A stretch of DNA of 64,000 nt from Pseudolabrys taiwanensis (GCF_003367395.1 NZ_CP031417.1:5295501-5359500), one strand, 5' to 3'; shown: positions 19,977-29,128, counted from the first letter of the stretch. The notes: a model not told the origin generated them from the letters alone. Made by a program: numbers and translations.

Positions 19977-20906
19977 ATTACCGTCACGAAGCATGTCGCC
20001 GTTCTGATGGGCGGCTGGTCCTCGGAGCGCGAGGTGTCCCTGCGCTCCGGCAAGGCCTGCGCCGACGCGCTCGCGCGCACCGGCAAGTATAAGGTCACGC
20101 CCGTGGACGTGACGCGCGATATCGCCGCGACGCTCACCGCGCTCGGGCCCGACGTCGCTTTGAACGTTCTGCACGGCCGGCCGGGCGAGGACGGCACGTT
20201 GCAGGGCATCCTGGAGATTCTCGGTATCCCGTACAGTCATTCGGGGGTCATGGCCTCCTCGGTCGCGATGCGCAAGGACGTTGCCAAGACGCTGCTCGCC
20301 GCGGCCGGCGTGCCGATGCCGGGCGGCTGCATCGCCAATCGCTTCGAGGCGGCCAAGCAGCATCTGCTGCCCCCGCCTTACGTCATCAAGCCCATCGCCG
20401 AAGGTTCGAGCGTCGGCGTCTTCATCGTGCGCGAGGATCACGCGCATCCGCCGCAGGAGCTCACGCGGCCCGATTGGCATTTCGGCGAGATGGTGATGGT
20501 CGAGCCCTACATCGCGGGCAAGGAACTGACTTGCGCGGTGATGGGCGACAAGGCACTCGGCGTGATCGAGATCGTGCCGACGGTGAAGTTCTACGACTAC
20601 GAAGCCAAATATGCGCCGGGCGGCTCCAAGCATATCCTGCCGGCGCCGGTGTCGGACGAGGTCTATGCCGCGTGCCAGAAATACGCGCTGCTCGCGCATG
20701 ACGCGCTCGGTTGCCGCGGCGTCACGCGCACCGACTTCCGCTATGACGACACCAAGCCGGGTCTGGAAGGCTTTGGCTGCCTGGAAGTGAACACGCAGCC
20801 GGGCATGACCGAGACGTCGCTGGTGCCGGAGATGGCGCAGCATGCCGGCGTCAGCTTTGAAGAGTTGGTATCTTGGATGGTCGAGGACGCCTCGCTCGAT
20901 CGGTGA
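19977..20906 (+). CDS. ddlB: D-alanine:D-alanine ligase, with probable ATT start
   Basis: The 309-aa ATP-grasp enzyme makes D-Ala-D-Ala for MurF. It has the N-terminal VAVLMGGWSSEREVSLRSG, NVLHGRPGEDGTLQGILE, KPIAEGSSVGVFIV and the metal-binding LEVNTQPGMTETSL. In frame, the first ATG (20007) would delete the conserved first strand KHVAVL. Between that ATG and the upstream stop there is no ATG, GTG or TTG. An ATT at 19977 is preceded by GGAGAG at 5-nt spacing and gives MTVTKHVAVLMGG, the family start. The ATT start is an inference. It follows the accessory genes at 16.6-19.9 kb and is itself cut off from ftsQ by 15.8 kb. Confidence 0.9.
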   Translation: MTVTKHVAVLMGGWSSEREVSLRSGKACADALARTGKYKVTPVDVTRDIAATLTALGPDVALNVLHGRPGEDGTLQGILEILGIPYSHSGVMASSVAMRKDVAKTLLAAAGVPMPGGCIANRFEAAKQHLLPPPYVIKPIAEGSSVGVFIVREDHAHPPQELTRPDWHFGEMVMVEPYIAGKELTCAVMGDKALGVIEIVPTVKFYDYEAKYAPGGSKHILPAPVSDEVYAACQKYALLAHDALGCRGVTRTDFRYDDTKPGLEGFGCLEVNTQPGMTETSLVPEMAQHAGVSFEELVSWMVEDASLDR

Positions 20907-20907
20907 C

Positions 20908-22227
20908 ATGCGATTGATGAAGCAGCAGGTTTGGTCGGAGCGGCGTAGACGCAGCGTGCGGGTCACATCGGCGCGCTGGCAGCGTCGTGGCATCTTCCTG
21001 CTCGGCGGCGTCGTTGTCGGCATCGTCGCCGTCGCGCTCGCCGTGCTTGCGGACTGGGCGCAGGAAGCGTTCAACGCCGTTTTGGCGCATTCGCGCTACG
21101 CCTCGCTCGTCATCACGCCGGCGGGCTTCGCGCTGTCGATCTTCCTCACCCGCCGCTTCTTCCAGAACGCGCAAGGCAGCGGCATTCCGCAGGCGATCGC
21201 CGCGCGGCAGCTGTCCGATCAAGCCGCACGCGGGCGCCTGGTATCGATCCGCATCGCCATCGGCAAAGTGCTGTTGACGCTGCTCGGCCTTCTGTGCGGC
21301 GCATCTGTCGGCCGTGAAGGCCCGACTGTACAGGTTGGCGCCTCGATCATGTTCGCGATCGGCCGGTTCTCGCCGCGACGACAGCCCGGTCTCATTCTGG
21401 CCGGTGCGGCGGCCGGCGTCGCCGCCGCCTTCAACACGCCGCTCGCCGGTATCGTCTTCGGCATCGAGGAGATGAGCCGCGCCTTTGAGACGCGCACCAG
21501 CGGCCTGATCATCGCGGCGGTGATCGCCGCCGGTCTCACCTCGCTGGCGCTGGTCGGCAACTACTCGTATTTCGGCTCGACGCCGACGATGCTGCGCAAT
21601 GGCATCGACTGGCTGGCGGTCCCGATCTGCGGCGTCGTCGGCGGTTTGGCCGGCGGCCTGTTCAGCCGCATCGTCATCGTGACGGCACGCGGCCTGCCGG
21701 GCGTCGTCGGCGCCGCGCTCAAGCGCCATCCGGTGCTGCTGGCCGCTGGCTGCGGTCTCGCGGTGGCGCTCTGCGGCATCGCCTCCGGCGACACGGTGTA
21801 CGGTACCGGCTACGCGCAAGTGAAGGCCGCGCTCGAAGGCGCTGCGCCGCTGACGTCGGACTTCGCGGTGTTCAAATTTCTCGCCACCGTATTGTCGGCG
21901 GTGAGCGGCATCCCCGGCGGAATCTTCGCGCCCTCGCTGGCGGTCGGCGCCGGCATCGGCTCCGATATCGCACAGTTATTCCCGACCGCGCCGATCGGCC
22001 CCATCATCCTGCTCGGCATGGTCGCCTATTTCGCCGGCGTGGTGCAGGCGCCGATCACCGCCTTCGTCATCGTCACCGAAATGACCGACAATCACACGAT
22101 GGTGGTGCCGTTGATGGCGGCGGCTTTCATCGCCTACGGCACGTCGCGGCTGATCTGCCCGGAGGGCATCTACCACGCGCTTGCAAAAGGGTATGCTGTC
22201 GGCCCGGCCAAATCCGCGCCAGCCTGA
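20908..22227 (+). CDS. ClC-family chloride channel/transporter
   Basis: This 439-aa membrane protein has the three ClC selectivity signatures: GSGIPQ (about residue 90), GREGPTVQVGA with the gating glutamate (about 134-144) and GIPGGIFAPSLAVGAG (about 334-349). No C-terminal CBS domain is present, so it is the short bacterial type. It may be a chloride/proton antiporter or channel. The ATG at 20908 lies 1 nt after the ddlB stop (TGACATG), implying co-transcription with ddlB. An earlier in-frame ATG lies inside ddlB. Confidence 0.93.
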   Translation: MRLMKQQVWSERRRRSVRVTSARWQRRGIFLLGGVVVGIVAVALAVLADWAQEAFNAVLAHSRYASLVITPAGFALSIFLTRRFFQNAQGSGIPQAIAARQLSDQAARGRLVSIRIAIGKVLLTLLGLLCGASVGREGPTVQVGASIMFAIGRFSPRRQPGLILAGAAAGVAAAFNTPLAGIVFGIEEMSRAFETRTSGLIIAAVIAAGLTSLALVGNYSYFGSTPTMLRNGIDWLAVPICGVVGGLAGGLFSRIVIVTARGLPGVVGAALKRHPVLLAAGCGLAVALCGIASGDTVYGTGYAQVKAALEGAAPLTSDFAVFKFLATVLSAVSGIPGGIFAPSLAVGAGIGSDIAQLFPTAPIGPIILLGMVAYFAGVVQAPITAFVIVTEMTDNHTMVVPLMAAAFIAYGTSRLICPEGIYHALAKGYAVGPAKSAPA

Positions 22228-22321
22228 CGGCAGGGCGGACCCTGTCGCCCGCGCTTGGCAACCGAAAATTCAGTACCGGCGATGTAATCGGCCGCTTCCG
22301 CCGTGACGTATTGGAAGCCAC

Positions 22322-23914
22322 ATGCGAAGGCTGTCGATAACCGCGCTGAAGAAGGCCATTGCCCCGCACCGGGCGATGGTGCCGGAAGTGTTGCTCTGGC
22401 TCGCGGTGGTCGCCGTCGCGACACTGATCGCCTGGGCCTACGACGTCCTGCCCAATCCGCCCGAAGTTCCGACGCGCGACTTCATCATCGAGACGGACGA
22501 GATATTCGCCCTGGCGCTGCTCATCTGCATCGGGCTGCTCGTTCTGTCGTGGCGGTTTCTGCTCATTCAGCGCCGCGAGGTGGCGCGGCGTATCGCCGCC
22601 GAGCGGCGCGCGCGCGAAATGGCGCTGGAGGATGCGCTGACCGGCTTGCCGAACCGGCGACGCTTCGACGACGAACTCAAGAACGCTCTCGCCGCCTTGC
22701 CGGGCAAGGACGCGACGCATGCGGTGTTCATGCTCGACCTGACCGGCTTCAAGCACATCAACGACGTTTACGGTCATGGCATCGGTGACGAGGTGCTTAT
22801 CAATGTGGCGATGCGCCTTCGCGCGGCGGTGCGAGCCGGCGATCTCGTCGCGCGCTTCGGCGGCGACGAATTCGCCATCCTGGCGCAGCAACTCTCCGGC
22901 ACCGAAGAGGTCACCAACATCGCGCTGCGCGTGATCAAGGAACTGGAGCAGCCCATCGCGACCGGGCCGTTGCTTCATCACGTCGGCCTCGGCATCGGCA
23001 TCGCCCTCATCCCCCGCGACGGCACCGATGCCGTCGAAGTGCTGCGTAAAGCCGACATCGCGCTCTATCGCGCGAAGTCGGAGCGCGAGTCGGCCTCGCG
23101 CTTCTACGACCAGGACATGGACGCGCGTATCCGCGAGCGCGACGTCATCGATCGCGACCTGCAGGCCGCGATCGATAACGATGCCATTCAGCCGCGCTTC
23201 CAGCCGCTCGTCGATTTGAAGACGAAGCGCGTGGTCGGCTTCGAAGCGCTGCCGCGCTGGGAGCACCCGACGCTCGGCGATATCGCGCCCGACCGCTTCG
23301 TGCCGATCGCCGAAAGCTCGGGTCTCATCGAGGAACTGACCGATCATTTGCTGCGGCTGGCGGCGCGGGCCGCGCGGCAATGGCCGGCCGATGTGACGCT
23401 GTCGTTCAACATCTCCGCGGTGCAGCTCAAGGACCGCGATCTCGGCGCGCGCATCCTGTCGATTTTGTCGGAAGAAGGATTGCCGCCGCAGCGCCTCGAA
23501 ATCGAGCTCACCGAGGCGGCGCTGGTGCGCGATCTCGAGGCGGCGCAGAAGGTGCTCGGCATGCTCGGCGAAGCCGGTGTGCACATCGTCGTCGACGACT
23601 TCGGCACCGGCTATTCGAGCCTCTATCACCTGCGCAATCTCAAGTTCGACAAGATCAAGATCGGCCGCACCTTCATCGACCGGATGGAGCGCGAGCCGGA
23701 AGCCATGGCGCTGGTGCGCGCATTGCTCGGCTTCGGCCAGGGGCTCGGCCTCACCGTCACCGCCGACGGCGTCAAGGAACCGGACCAGGTCAAGATGCTG
23801 CAGCAGAACGGCTGCAAGCAGGCGCAAGGCTATCTGTTCGGCGAGCCGATGACGGCCGCCGCGACGGTGCCGTTCATCGGCGCGCGGCAAGAAGAGGCGG
23901 CCGCGCAACGCTGA
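22322..23914 (+). CDS. Membrane-anchored GGDEF-EAL cyclic di-GMP enzyme
   Basis: The 530-aa protein has two N-terminal transmembrane helices (about 20-43 and 60-82), a short linker, a GGDEF domain (about 98-255) and an EAL domain (about 270-520). GGDEF is intact (ARFGGDEFAI), so it may make cyclic di-GMP. The EAL domain keeps FEAL, NISAVQL, ELTE, DDFGTGYSS and the lysine of KIG. The usual KID and AEGVE motifs read KIG and ADGVK, so hydrolytic activity may be reduced or lost. It is probably involved in motile/sessile signalling; no partner is seen nearby. Confidence 0.9.
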   Translation: MRRLSITALKKAIAPHRAMVPEVLLWLAVVAVATLIAWAYDVLPNPPEVPTRDFIIETDEIFALALLICIGLLVLSWRFLLIQRREVARRIAAERRAREMALEDALTGLPNRRRFDDELKNALAALPGKDATHAVFMLDLTGFKHINDVYGHGIGDEVLINVAMRLRAAVRAGDLVARFGGDEFAILAQQLSGTEEVTNIALRVIKELEQPIATGPLLHHVGLGIGIALIPRDGTDAVEVLRKADIALYRAKSERESASRFYDQDMDARIRERDVIDRDLQAAIDNDAIQPRFQPLVDLKTKRVVGFEALPRWEHPTLGDIAPDRFVPIAESSGLIEELTDHLLRLAARAARQWPADVTLSFNISAVQLKDRDLGARILSILSEEGLPPQRLEIELTEAALVRDLEAAQKVLGMLGEAGVHIVVDDFGTGYSSLYHLRNLKFDKIKIGRTFIDRMEREPEAMALVRALLGFGQGLGLTVTADGVKEPDQVKMLQQNGCKQAQGYLFGEPMTAAATVPFIGARQEEAAAQR

Positions 23915-23944
23915 GGGGACGACGCCGGCCCACAAACGCCGGAT

Positions 23945-23958
23945 TTGACGCGCATCAA
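23945..23958. promoter_or_regulatory. FNR/FixK-like box upstream of the P-type ATPase
   Basis: TTGAC-GCGC-ATCAA matches the FNR/FixK consensus TTGAT-N4-ATCAA with one mismatch. It lies 92 nt before the ATPase start and suggests induction under low oxygen. Confidence 0.5.
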
Positions 23959-24049
23959 GAGCGACGAGACGGTCCATGCTATTGGCCGCCGTGGGGTGAC
24001 GCCGCGCCGATGAGGCGTCGGCAACGCTCTTGAGGTTGGAGCTGTCCCC

Positions 24050-26395
24050 ATGGATGCGTCTCCCGAACACGGCGCGGAGCGTATGTCGCTCGACGCGGGC
24101 TTGGCCACCGCTGAGGCGCAGCAGCGCCTGGCGCAATACGGTCCCAACGCGACGCCGGATGTCGCGGTTCACCCGCTGCGCCTGATCCTGAGCAAGTTCA
24201 TCGCGCCGGTGCCGTGTCTTCTCGAAGCGGCGATCGTGCTGCAACTCTATCTGCATGAATACGTCGCGGCCGGCGTCGTCGCCTTTCTGCTGCTGTTCAA
24301 CGCAGGCCTCAGCTTCTTCCACGAAAGCCGCGCGCAGGCGACGCTCGCGGCGCTCAAATCGCGGCTTGCGCTGTCGGCCAGCGCCAAGCGCGACGGCAAA
24401 TGGATCACCGTGCCGGCCGCCGACCTGGTGCCGGACGATGTTGTCAAGTTGACGCTCGGTGGCGTCGTGCCCGCCGACGTGAGGCTTCTGTCGGGCGACG
24501 TGCTGCTCGACCAGTCGACGATCACCGGCGAGTCGCTGCCGGTCGAGGCCGGCGCCGGCACCGAGACCTATGCCGGCGTGCTGGTGAAGCGCGGCGAGGC
24601 GGTGGCGGTCGTCACCGCGACCGGCGGCCGCACCAAGTTCGGCCGCGCGGCGGAGTTGGTGCGCACCGCGCATGTGGTCAGCGCACAGCAGAAGGCGATC
24701 TTCCGCGTCGTGCGCAATCTCGCTTTCGTCAACGGCGCCGTCGCGGCGGCGTTGCTCGCTTATGCCTATTGGATCGCCGTGCCGGTCACCGAGTTCGTGC
24801 CGCTGGTGTTGATCACGTTGCTGGCCACGGTGCCGGTCGCGCTGCCGGCGACGTTCACGCTGGCGACGGCGCTCGGCGCGCAAGCGCTGGCCAAGCGCGG
24901 CGTCCTGCCGACGCGGTTATCCGCGGTCGACGAGGCCGCATCGATGGACGTGCTGTGCGCCGACAAGACCGGCACGCTGACGCGCAACGAATTGGCCGTC
25001 AGCACCATTCGGCCGATGCCGGGTTTCGATGAGGGCAGGGTGATCGCGCTCGCGGCCTTGGCGAGTTCCGACGGCGGACAGGATCCGGTCGATAACGCCG
25101 TGCGCGCGGCGATGCGGGCCAAGGTCGCCGAACTGCCGGCCTTGATCCGGTTCATCCCGTTCGATCCGGCGAACAAGATGGCCGAGGCCATCGTCGCCGA
25201 CGACGCGGGCAAGCGCATGCGCGTCGTGAAGGGCGCCTTCGCCGTCGTCGCGCGGCTGTGCGCGCCGCAGCCGGTCGCGACGCAGGAGGCCGAGGCGCTG
25301 GAACGGCAGGGCTATCGCGTGCTGGGCGTGGCGATCGGCACCGACGGCGACATGCGTCTCGCCGGATTGCTGGCGCTGAGCGATCCGCCGCGCGCGGACG
25401 CGGCCGGCTGCGTCGCCGAACTGCGCCGGCTCGGTATCGACGTCGTCATGGTCACCGGCGATGCGCCGGCGACGGCGTCCGTGGTGGCGCATGCGGTCGG
25501 CATCGAGCGGCCGGTCTATCCGCCGGGGCCCATTCGCGACGCGGTGCGCGCCGACGAATACGGCGTGTTCGCCGGCGTTCTGCCCGAGCACAAATTCGGT
25601 CTGGTGAAGGCGTTCCAGAACGCCGGCCATACGGTCGGCATGTGCGGCGACGGCGCCAACGATGCGCCGGCGTTGCGGCAGGCACAGATCGGCATCGCCG
25701 TCTCGAGCGCGACGGACGCCGCGAAGTCCGCGGCGGGGCTGGTGCTCACCGAGCCGGGGCTCGCCGGCATCGTCGCCTCCGTGCACGAGGGACGCATCAC
25801 CTTCCAGCGCATCCTCACCTACACCTTGCGCTCGCTGGTCAACAAAGTCCGGCAGGTGCTGTTTCTCGCTTTCGGCCTGGTCATCACCGGCCATCCGATC
25901 ATCACGCCGCTGTTGATGGTGATGCTGATGATCGCCGGTGACTTCCTGGCGATGTCGTCGACGACCGACAACGTACGCGCCTCGCCGCTGCCCAACCGCT
26001 GGCGCATCGATCGGCTGACGGTGGCCGGCGTGCTGCTCGGTCTCGGCGATCTCGTCTTCTGCGCCGCGATCCTGAGTTACGGCTATTTCTGGCTGCGTCT
26101 GCCGATCGACGCGTTGCAGACGCTGACCGTGGTGACCTTGGTGTTCAACGGCCAGGCGGTGTTCTACGTCTCGCGCGAGCGGCGCCGGCTGTGGTCGTCG
26201 CGGCCGAGCTGGATCATGGTCGCGTCGTCCATCGCCGACATATCGATCATTCCGACCTTCGCGGCGACCGGCTTTCTTATGACGCCGCTGCCGCTGTGGC
26301 TGATCGGTGGTGCCTTCGCGGCCGCGGTCGTACTGGCCTTCGTGCTCGATGAGATCAAGCTCGCGATCTATGGCCGTTTGCAGATGACCGAGTAG
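24050..26395 (+). CDS. P3A-type cation (proton) ATPase
   Basis: This 781-aa P-type ATPase has the actuator motif TGES (about 159-162), the phosphorylation site DKTGTLT (D305) and the hinge GDGANDAPALR (about 534-544). The membrane segments IAPVPCLLEAA and TVPVALPATFTLATALG resemble plasma-membrane H+-ATPases (class IIIA) rather than heavy-metal pumps; no N-terminal metal-binding CxxC is present. It would pump cations, probably protons, at the expense of ATP. A GGAG ribosome binding site precedes the ATG. An FNR/FixK-like box at 23945-23958 suggests microaerobic control. Its 3' end overlaps the convergent SPW gene by 41 bp. Confidence 0.88.
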   Translation: MDASPEHGAERMSLDAGLATAEAQQRLAQYGPNATPDVAVHPLRLILSKFIAPVPCLLEAAIVLQLYLHEYVAAGVVAFLLLFNAGLSFFHESRAQATLAALKSRLALSASAKRDGKWITVPAADLVPDDVVKLTLGGVVPADVRLLSGDVLLDQSTITGESLPVEAGAGTETYAGVLVKRGEAVAVVTATGGRTKFGRAAELVRTAHVVSAQQKAIFRVVRNLAFVNGAVAAALLAYAYWIAVPVTEFVPLVLITLLATVPVALPATFTLATALGAQALAKRGVLPTRLSAVDEAASMDVLCADKTGTLTRNELAVSTIRPMPGFDEGRVIALAALASSDGGQDPVDNAVRAAMRAKVAELPALIRFIPFDPANKMAEAIVADDAGKRMRVVKGAFAVVARLCAPQPVATQEAEALERQGYRVLGVAIGTDGDMRLAGLLALSDPPRADAAGCVAELRRLGIDVVMVTGDAPATASVVAHAVGIERPVYPPGPIRDAVRADEYGVFAGVLPEHKFGLVKAFQNAGHTVGMCGDGANDAPALRQAQIGIAVSSATDAAKSAAGLVLTEPGLAGIVASVHEGRITFQRILTYTLRSLVNKVRQVLFLAFGLVITGHPIITPLLMVMLMIAGDFLAMSSTTDNVRASPLPNRWRIDRLTVAGVLLGLGDLVFCAAILSYGYFWLRLPIDALQTLTVVTLVFNGQAVFYVSRERRRLWSSRPSWIMVASSIADISIIPTFAATGFLMTPLPLWLIGGAFAAAVVLAFVLDEIKLAIYGRLQMTE

Positions 26396-26786
26396 GGCGG
26401 GGCGTGGGCCGCCACTCCTGCGGCGGCGGCAGCGTGTAATAGTCCGGATTGTGCACGAGCCAGAGCTCCATGAGCGCCAGATACGCGATCAGGATGCCGA
26501 AGCCGAGCATCACATGCGATGCCGGCGTATGTCCGAAGCCGAGGACCCAGGGCGAGGCGGCGATCCAGACGCCGAGCATGACGTTGATCCATTCCTCCCA
26601 TTCCCGGAACATCCGCAGCGCCACCGCCGAGACGGCGGCGACCAGCAGCGCGCTGACCGTGGCGTCGGTCGTGGCGGTGCCGGTGTTGTGCATGAAAGCG
26701 AACAGCCATGGCGAGGCGAACAGCGCCGCGGCAAGGGCGAATTGATAGATGTCGAGTACGGCTTCGCGCCGGTGCGGGCGTGTCAT
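26355..26786 (-). CDS. SPW-repeat membrane protein
   Basis: This 143-aa protein has four hydrophobic segments arranged as two pairs, each with an SPW motif (SPWLFAF near residue 24 and SPWVLGF near residue 73), as in the SPW family of unknown function. The start at 26786 has AGGAGG 8 nt upstream. The C-terminal ~14 residues are coded by the region overlapping the ATPase 3' end. Confidence 0.8.
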   Translation of the reverse strand: MTRPHRREAVLDIYQFALAAALFASPWLFAFMHNTGTATTDATVSALLVAAVSAVALRMFREWEEWINVMLGVWIAASPWVLGFGHTPASHVMLGFGILIAYLALMELWLVHNPDYYTLPPPQEWRPTPRPTRSSANGHRSRA

Positions 26787-26892
26787 GTCCCGGCCTCCTT
26801 TGCAGACCCTGCAACGCGTCGCCCGCAAGAAGGTATATTGGGACGGCTTGTCGCGGACCGTCATCAACAGTCCGTGACGCTGCGGTGCGGCA

Positions 26893-27900
26893 TCAGCGTT
26901 GCGCGCGCTCGCGCAGGAAGGCGGCGAGGTGGGAGACCCACTGCCGCGCGTCCGACGCGGAATTGTGGCCGCGCGATTGCGGCGACGCCGGAACAAGCAC
27001 AGCACGCCCGTGCTGGAGGCGCGGCATCGCGCGCTCGACGCTGCCGAGTTCCGGCGGATTGAGTGCGTCGTCGGCGAAGTTGATGGCGAGCAGCGGCGCG
27101 ACGATCTTTTCCAGGTCGGGCGCGGGATCGTAGTCCATCGACGACTCCAACTGATAGAGCCGGTCGTTGGCGTCGCCCTTCTGCGCGCGCGCGACCAGTT
27201 CGCGGTACAGCGCGTCGGCGGCCTCGCGCGTCGGCGCGCGCTCCTGGATGCGTTCGACGCTCTGGATCAACAGCGCGCCGAACGGCGTCAGCGTGTAGCG
27301 CGACGGCTGCTCGGTGTAGTCGCCGTTGTGATAGCCGGGATCGCTCTTGATCGCCTCGATCTGCATGCGGCGCTGGATCCAGTTGCGGCCGCTCATCGCC
27401 GAAGGCTGGCTGGCGATCGGCACCAGCGCATCCATGAACGTCGGATGCATCTCGCCCCACATCCAGGTGAGCATGCCGCCCATCGACAGGCCGAGGATCA
27501 AGCGCAGGTGGTCGATGCCCAAGCCCTCGGTGAGCAGGCGATGCTGCGCGACGACGATGTCGTGATAGCGGTAATGCGGAAAGCGCGCGCGCAGCCCCTC
27601 GCTCGGCTTGCTCGACTGGCCGAAGCCGATCGCGTCCGGCATCACGATGAAATGCGTTTCGGCGTCGAGCGGCTGCCCCGGCCCGAACAACTGGCCGGCG
27701 AGCTCGGGCAGCAGCCAGTTCTTGCTGCTGCCGGTGGTGTTATGCAGCAACAACACGGCGTTGGTGATGTGGCCGCCTGTATCGCGCTGCGGGCTGCCGA
27801 GCGTCAGATAATGCTGCTTGAGCCGCGGCAGCGTCTCGCCGCTGGCGAAGGCGAAATTTTCGATGATGAAATCGGCCTCGACCGCGTCGGATGCATGCAT
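26893..27900 (-). CDS. Alpha/beta hydrolase, homoserine acetyltransferase-like
   Basis: This 335-aa alpha/beta-hydrolase resembles MetX-type acyltransferases: HNTTGSSKNWL, the nucleophile elbow GLSMGGML (Ser), the acid NFADDALN and the histidine SRGHNS. Many proteins of this subfamily are annotated as homoserine O-acetyltransferase but act as hydrolases, and the context (divergent extradiol dioxygenase) argues against methionine synthesis. Start ATG 27900 (MHASDAVEADF) has AAGGGT upstream. The frame stays open further upstream without similarity. Confidence 0.8.
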   Translation of the reverse strand: MHASDAVEADFIIENFAFASGETLPRLKQHYLTLGSPQRDTGGHITNAVLLLHNTTGSSKNWLLPELAGQLFGPGQPLDAETHFIVMPDAIGFGQSSKPSEGLRARFPHYRYHDIVVAQHRLLTEGLGIDHLRLILGLSMGGMLTWMWGEMHPTFMDALVPIASQPSAMSGRNWIQRRMQIEAIKSDPGYHNGDYTEQPSRYTLTPFGALLIQSVERIQERAPTREAADALYRELVARAQKGDANDRLYQLESSMDYDPAPDLEKIVAPLLAINFADDALNPPELGSVERAMPRLQHGRAVLVPASPQSRGHNSASDARQWVSHLAAFLRERAQR

Positions 27901-28018
27901 GAAGAGACCCTTCGTCGCTGACGGATAAACGGTGATGCCGCGCCGGCCATGTTTGGATTGCGGCGCGGCGGGATTCAAGTCAGAACAACCGCCAACAACA
28001 AGGTTCGTGGAGGGGCGG

Positions 28019-28942
28019 GTGAGCGAAGCGGCGGTTAGTGCGGTGCGCGCGGTCGATCTGGCGGTCGGCGATCTCGAAGCGGCGCGAACGTTCTTCACGC
28101 AGGTGTGGAATTTGCAGGTCGTCGCGGAAGAGGGCGGCATCGTCTATCTGCGCGCCGGCAATCCGGACTTCGCCGCGCTGACGTTGCGAGCGTCGGGCAG
28201 CGACCAATCGGCGCTGGTGCGCGTCGTGTTGCAGGCGCGCGATCGCGCCGCGGTCGACGCGGTCTACGAGCGGGTTTGCGCCGAGGGGTGCGACACCGAC
28301 GGCGCGCCGCGCAAACTCGCGACGCCGGGCGGCGGCTATGGCTTCGGCTGCAAGGATCCGGAGGGGCGCAACTTCGCCGTGATCGGCGACACCGCCGTCC
28401 ATGCCGACACATTGAAGTCGCCCGACGTGCCGGCCAAGCTCTCGCACGTCAATCTCAACTGCCGTGACAACGATGCGTCCTTCGGTTTCATGACGCGCGC
28501 CTTCGGCTTCAAGCTGTCGGACCAGACGCGGCAATTCCGTTTCATCCGCTGCAACAGCGATCATCACAGCCTGGTGCTGGGCTTCAACGACAACGCCAAT
28601 CTCAACCACATCGCTTTCGAGATCGCCGGCATCGACGCCTTGATGCGCGGCATCGGGCGCATGCGCGATCACGGCCATGCGGTGGAGTGGGGTCCCGGCC
28701 GTCACGGCCCCGGCAACAACGTGTTCGCTTATTTCTGCGGCCCCGAGGAATTGCCGCTCGAATACACCGGCGAGATGGAGCAGGTGGCGCCGGACTTCGC
28801 GCCGGTGAAGCGGCCGGAGGATTGGAAGTGGCCGCCGGGCCGGCTCGATCATTGGGGGCTCACGCCCGGACCGAGCGCTCGCGTGAAGGCGGCGCAGGCG
28901 CGCTTTCAGTTCACGGCCGATGGTCACAGAGTGGATGGGTGA
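28019..28942 (+). CDS. Extradiol ring-cleavage dioxygenase (VOC family, two domains)
   Basis: The 307-aa protein has two vicinal-oxygen-chelate modules. The C-terminal one carries the expected Fe(II) ligands of type I extradiol dioxygenases: His in KLSHVNLNCRD, His in LNHIAFEI and Glu in LPLEYTGEM. It probably cleaves a catechol-like ring; the substrate is unknown. The GTG start at 28019 was chosen because GGAGGGG lies just upstream and the VOC domain starts soon after (VRAVDLAVGDLEAA). It is divergent from the hydrolase at 26893, and the two may form a small aromatic degradation unit. Confidence 0.82.
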   Translation: MSEAAVSAVRAVDLAVGDLEAARTFFTQVWNLQVVAEEGGIVYLRAGNPDFAALTLRASGSDQSALVRVVLQARDRAAVDAVYERVCAEGCDTDGAPRKLATPGGGYGFGCKDPEGRNFAVIGDTAVHADTLKSPDVPAKLSHVNLNCRDNDASFGFMTRAFGFKLSDQTRQFRFIRCNSDHHSLVLGFNDNANLNHIAFEIAGIDALMRGIGRMRDHGHAVEWGPGRHGPGNNVFAYFCGPEELPLEYTGEMEQVAPDFAPVKRPEDWKWPPGRLDHWGLTPGPSARVKAAQARFQFTADGHRVDG

Positions 28943-28972
28943 GTTTTGGATCGACCTGCCGCGGGCTCGCTT

Positions 28973-29082
28973 CACCTCTCCCACAGGGAGAGGTCGGCGA
29001 GCGAAGCGAGCCGGGTGAGGGGTTACAAAGCTCGAGAGTCAGGAGCCCCCTCACCCCAACCCTCTCCCCATAGGGGAGAGGG
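28973..29082. repeat. Palindromic repeat (family D) between convergent genes
   Basis: CACCTCTCCCACAGGGAGAG at the left and CCCTCTCCCCATAGGGGAGA at the right flank an inner inverted pair (GGGTGAGGGG / CCCCCTCACCC). Placed between convergent stop codons, it may serve as a bidirectional terminator. Confidence 0.7.
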
Positions 29083-29128
29083 AGCTTGCCCTGCTTGGGG
29101 TTGCCGCACCGGTCAAGATTGATGCAGC

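Noticed and set aside
22127-24883. 918-aa reverse-strand open frame over the GGDEF-EAL and ATPase genes
   Set aside because: Composition (very rich in Arg, His, Gln) and lack of motifs show it is the antisense of real genes.
23577-26100. Heavy-metal (copper/cadmium) ATPase
   Set aside because: No N-terminal CxxC domain and no CPC-type membrane motif; the membrane segments match P3A proton pumps.
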